A DNA stretch of 6,388 nt. Source: Prevotellaceae bacterium (GTDB taxonomy: Bacteria > Bacteroidota > Bacteroidia > Bacteroidales > UBA932). Below are positions 5,046 to 6,388 of the stretch, piece by piece. How positions within the stretch are numbered: the stretch's first letter is position 1; every line of letters begins with the position of its first letter. The notes under the pieces are model-generated. The model ran no database searches. It was given only the letters and a program-made list of their open reading frames with translations, and was not told the DNA's origin. The position numbers were made by a program, and so were the translations under genes. The stretch is from the NCBI GenBank assembly GCA_031284065.1, contig JAITAP010000013.1, forward strand, positions 1 through 6,388, written 5' to 3'.

Positions 5046-5912
5046 ATGAGCAACGCTTTAGACAGCCTCAACCTGAACCTACTCAACGTGGGATTTTCGG
5101 AGCAAAACGCCAGCTGGAACTGGCAAAGGGTGTGCAGCCCCTTTGCCCGCATATACTACGTTAAGGAGGGTCGCGCCAAAACGTACGTGGGCGGCAAGGC
5201 GCACATCCTCGAGCCGGACTACCTGTACCTGACGCCGCCCTTTACCCTCCACGACGACGAGTGCGACAGCTACTTTTCCCTGTACTACATCCACTTTTAC
5301 GAAAAGGCGCTCAACAAGGAGTCCGTATTCGACAGGTACGATTTTCCGGTAGCGGTAAAGGCTACGCAGATAGACCTGCTTCTGGCGGAGCGGCTGACGC
5401 AGATTAACCCCGACAGCTACCTGACCCACTTTGACCCGGCGCAGTACGACAACATTCCTACCTTTTCGCAGTACATTGCCGAAAACAGCAGGATGCCGCT
5501 CCACGTCATCATCGAAACGCAGGGGATTTTGTTGCAGCTGATTTCAAAGTTCATAAAATCGGCGCAGGCAAAATCCGAGCACAAGGATGCGCGGATAAAC
5601 AGAGCCTTGCAGTACATTCACGAGCATATCTGCCAGCCCATTTCGGTGTCGCGCCTGGCCGACATATCGTGCATTAGCGAAGACCACTTTATCCGTACCT
5701 TCAAGAAAGAGCTGCGGCTTACGCCGCTACAGTACATCAACATTAAAAAAATAGAAAAAGCCCAGCTGCTGCTGCTCACAACCGACATGCAGGTGAGCGA
5801 CGTTTCGTTTGAGCTCTCCATTGAAAACGTTTCCTACTTCAACCGCATATTCAAACAGCACACGGGAACAACGCCGAGATGCTACAGAAAGGAGTATATA
5901 GCTGAAAGCTGA
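5046..5912 (+). CDS. AraC/XylS-family transcriptional regulator
   Basis: This is a 288-residue DNA-binding regulator, probably the L-fucose-responsive activator of the divergent fucI gene. An N-terminal sugar-binding cupin-like region spans about residues 28-84 (RVCSPFARIYYVKEGRA through LYYIHF), and a linker follows. The C-terminal AraC domain, about 182-285, contains two helix-turn-helix units: ISVSRLADISCISEDHFIRTF (199-219) and MQVSDVSFELS...SYFNRIFKQHTG (248-274), ending in the typical TPRCYR (276-281). In the second unit the usual Gly-Phe is replaced by Ser-Ile (258-259). The frame could begin 18 codons earlier, at 4992, but that stretch contains a perfect promoter -7 box, so ATG 5046 is preferred; an A-rich segment at 5017-5030 precedes it. 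Ligand and regulon are inferred from position only. E. coli FucR is of the DeoR family, so no fucR symbol is given. Confidence 0.93.
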   Translation: MSNALDSLNLNLLNVGFSEQNASWNWQRVCSPFARIYYVKEGRAKTYVGGKAHILEPDYLYLTPPFTLHDDECDSYFSLYYIHFYEKALNKESVFDRYDFPVAVKATQIDLLLAERLTQINPDSYLTHFDPAQYDNIPTFSQYIAENSRMPLHVIIETQGILLQLISKFIKSAQAKSEHKDARINRALQYIHEHICQPISVSRLADISCISEDHFIRTFKKELRLTPLQYINIKKIEKAQLLLLTTDMQVSDVSFELSIENVSYFNRIFKQHTGTTPRCYRKEYIAES

Positions 5913-5930
5913 AAACGCTTGCTCGTCGCC

Positions 5931-6080
5931 ACCATTACGAGCGAAGCGAGGAACCGGAGCGAAGCGGAACTCGGCGTAGCCAATCTCCAACCAATACCAC
6001 CGGTGCTTTTGGGTGCGTTGTGGCGGGGGGTTCCTCCACTGCGCGCACTCGTGCCTCGTGCGGCTCCGGTCGGAATGACG
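5931..6080. repeat. REP-like element, diverged copy of the 2410-2724 family
   Basis: The left part ATTACGAGCGAAGCGAGGAA (5934-5953) and the right part, ending GGTCGGAATGACG (to 6080), are related in inverted orientation. The segment TTCCTCCACTGCGCGCACTCGTGCCTCG near 6030-6058 closely resembles the unit ends at 2675-2706. This copy carries one body instead of four. A second GAGCGAAGCGGAAC motif at 5956-5969 is a further partial unit. Open frames crossing it on both strands encode only repeat sequence. Confidence 0.75.
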
Positions 6081-6136
6081 GAGGGGCACGCTCGTAGAAA
6101 AAAAGGGTTTACACGGCGACAAAGGTAAGCTACTTT

Positions 6137-6172
6137 AGTATTAAAATAATTTTGAAAAATTATTTTAATACT
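6137..6172. terminator. 17-bp AT-rich perfect inverted repeat, possible terminator
   Basis: Bases 6137-6153 (AGTATTAAAATAATTTT) and 6156-6172 (AAAATTATTTTAATACT) are perfect complements around GA, and T5 (6176-6180) and T6 runs follow on the plus strand. The position, between the AraC gene and a probable minus-strand gene, suits a shared terminator. The stem is very poor in GC and lies 225 bp after the AraC stop, so it may instead be a transposon-like or structural palindrome. Confidence 0.45.
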
Positions 6173-6262
6173 GTGCTTTTTGATATTTTTTCTATGGCAA
6201 ATATCGGATTAAATACAATTTTTTATAAAGCACACAAGCTCTCAAAATATCTTCATCACGCT

Positions 6263-6388
6263 CTATTTATGTAGCTTATAGCTTTTACTCAAATCCAAAA
6301 CTTTTAAGCGCTCTAAAATCTTAATTTTGCTGGCATACGCAAACGGGCGGGCAAACATCGGCAAAACGGCAAGTAAAGCTGTGCGCAA
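6263..6388 (-). CDS. C-terminal fragment of an unidentified gene
   Basis: The minus strand is open from the right edge to TAG at 6263-6265 and gives 41 residues with a natural composition. It begins LRTALLAVLPMFARPFAYAS, followed by KIKILERLKVLDLSKSYKLH and a final K. The basic amphipathic tail looks like a genuine protein C-terminus, and the GC content rises toward the window edge as expected for coding DNA. The start lies outside the window, so no family can be named. It converges on the AraC gene. The gap 6173-6262 is AT-rich, and I see nothing in it beyond T runs. Confidence 0.45.
   Translation of the reverse strand: MRTALLAVLPMFARPFAYASKIKILERLKVLDLSKSYKLHK

Noticed and set aside
6322..6329. 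TAATTTTG as a rightward -7 box
   Set aside because: It matches TAnnTTTG but has no -33 element, is followed by no plus-strand start codon within the window, and lies inside the probable minus-strand coding fragment.

Overview
The window looks like chromosomal DNA from a member of the Bacteroidetes, probably Bacteroidales. The evidence is a set of promoter -7 boxes of the form TAnnTTTG, A-rich leaders instead of clear Shine-Dalgarno sites, moderately GC-rich genes set in AT-rich gaps, and dense short dispersed repeats. No species can be named from the sequence alone.

Layout, left to right. (1) 1-135: a short open frame of unknown status, whose stop lies at the edge of a repeat. (2) About 118-1034: a composite array of small perfect palindromes, arranged roughly as a mirror image and bounded on both sides by AATTTTGA-type tracts. 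(3) 1013-2311, minus: a FucP-type L-fucose/H+ symporter whose last codons lie in the repeat tract. (4) 2312-3048: a second repeat block, with GAAGTTA units on the left, ACTTC units on the right, and between them a 4 x 66 bp tandem array and two hairpins. (5) 3049-4839, minus: L-fucose isomerase, complete, with catalytic residues conserved. (6) 4840-5045: a divergent regulatory region with a perfect -7 box for each direction and a candidate AraC-type direct-repeat operator. (7) 5046-5912, plus: an AraC/XylS-family regulator. (8) 5913-6262: a further copy of the repeat family found at 2410-2724, then a 17-bp AT-rich inverted repeat. (9) 6263-6388, minus: a probable C-terminal fragment of an unidentified gene.

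The three main genes form a compact L-fucose uptake and first-step catabolism locus. FucP imports L-fucose, FucI converts it to L-fuculose, and the divergent AraC protein probably senses the sugar or its product and activates fucI (and fucP by read-through). Fuculokinase and fuculose-1-phosphate aldolase are not in the window. The gap between fucI and fucP holds repeats instead.

The most unusual content is the repeat system, not the genes. Two blocks bracket fucP. Each is edged by inverted short tandem tracts and filled with palindromic modules in tandem units of 66, 68 or 69 bp.
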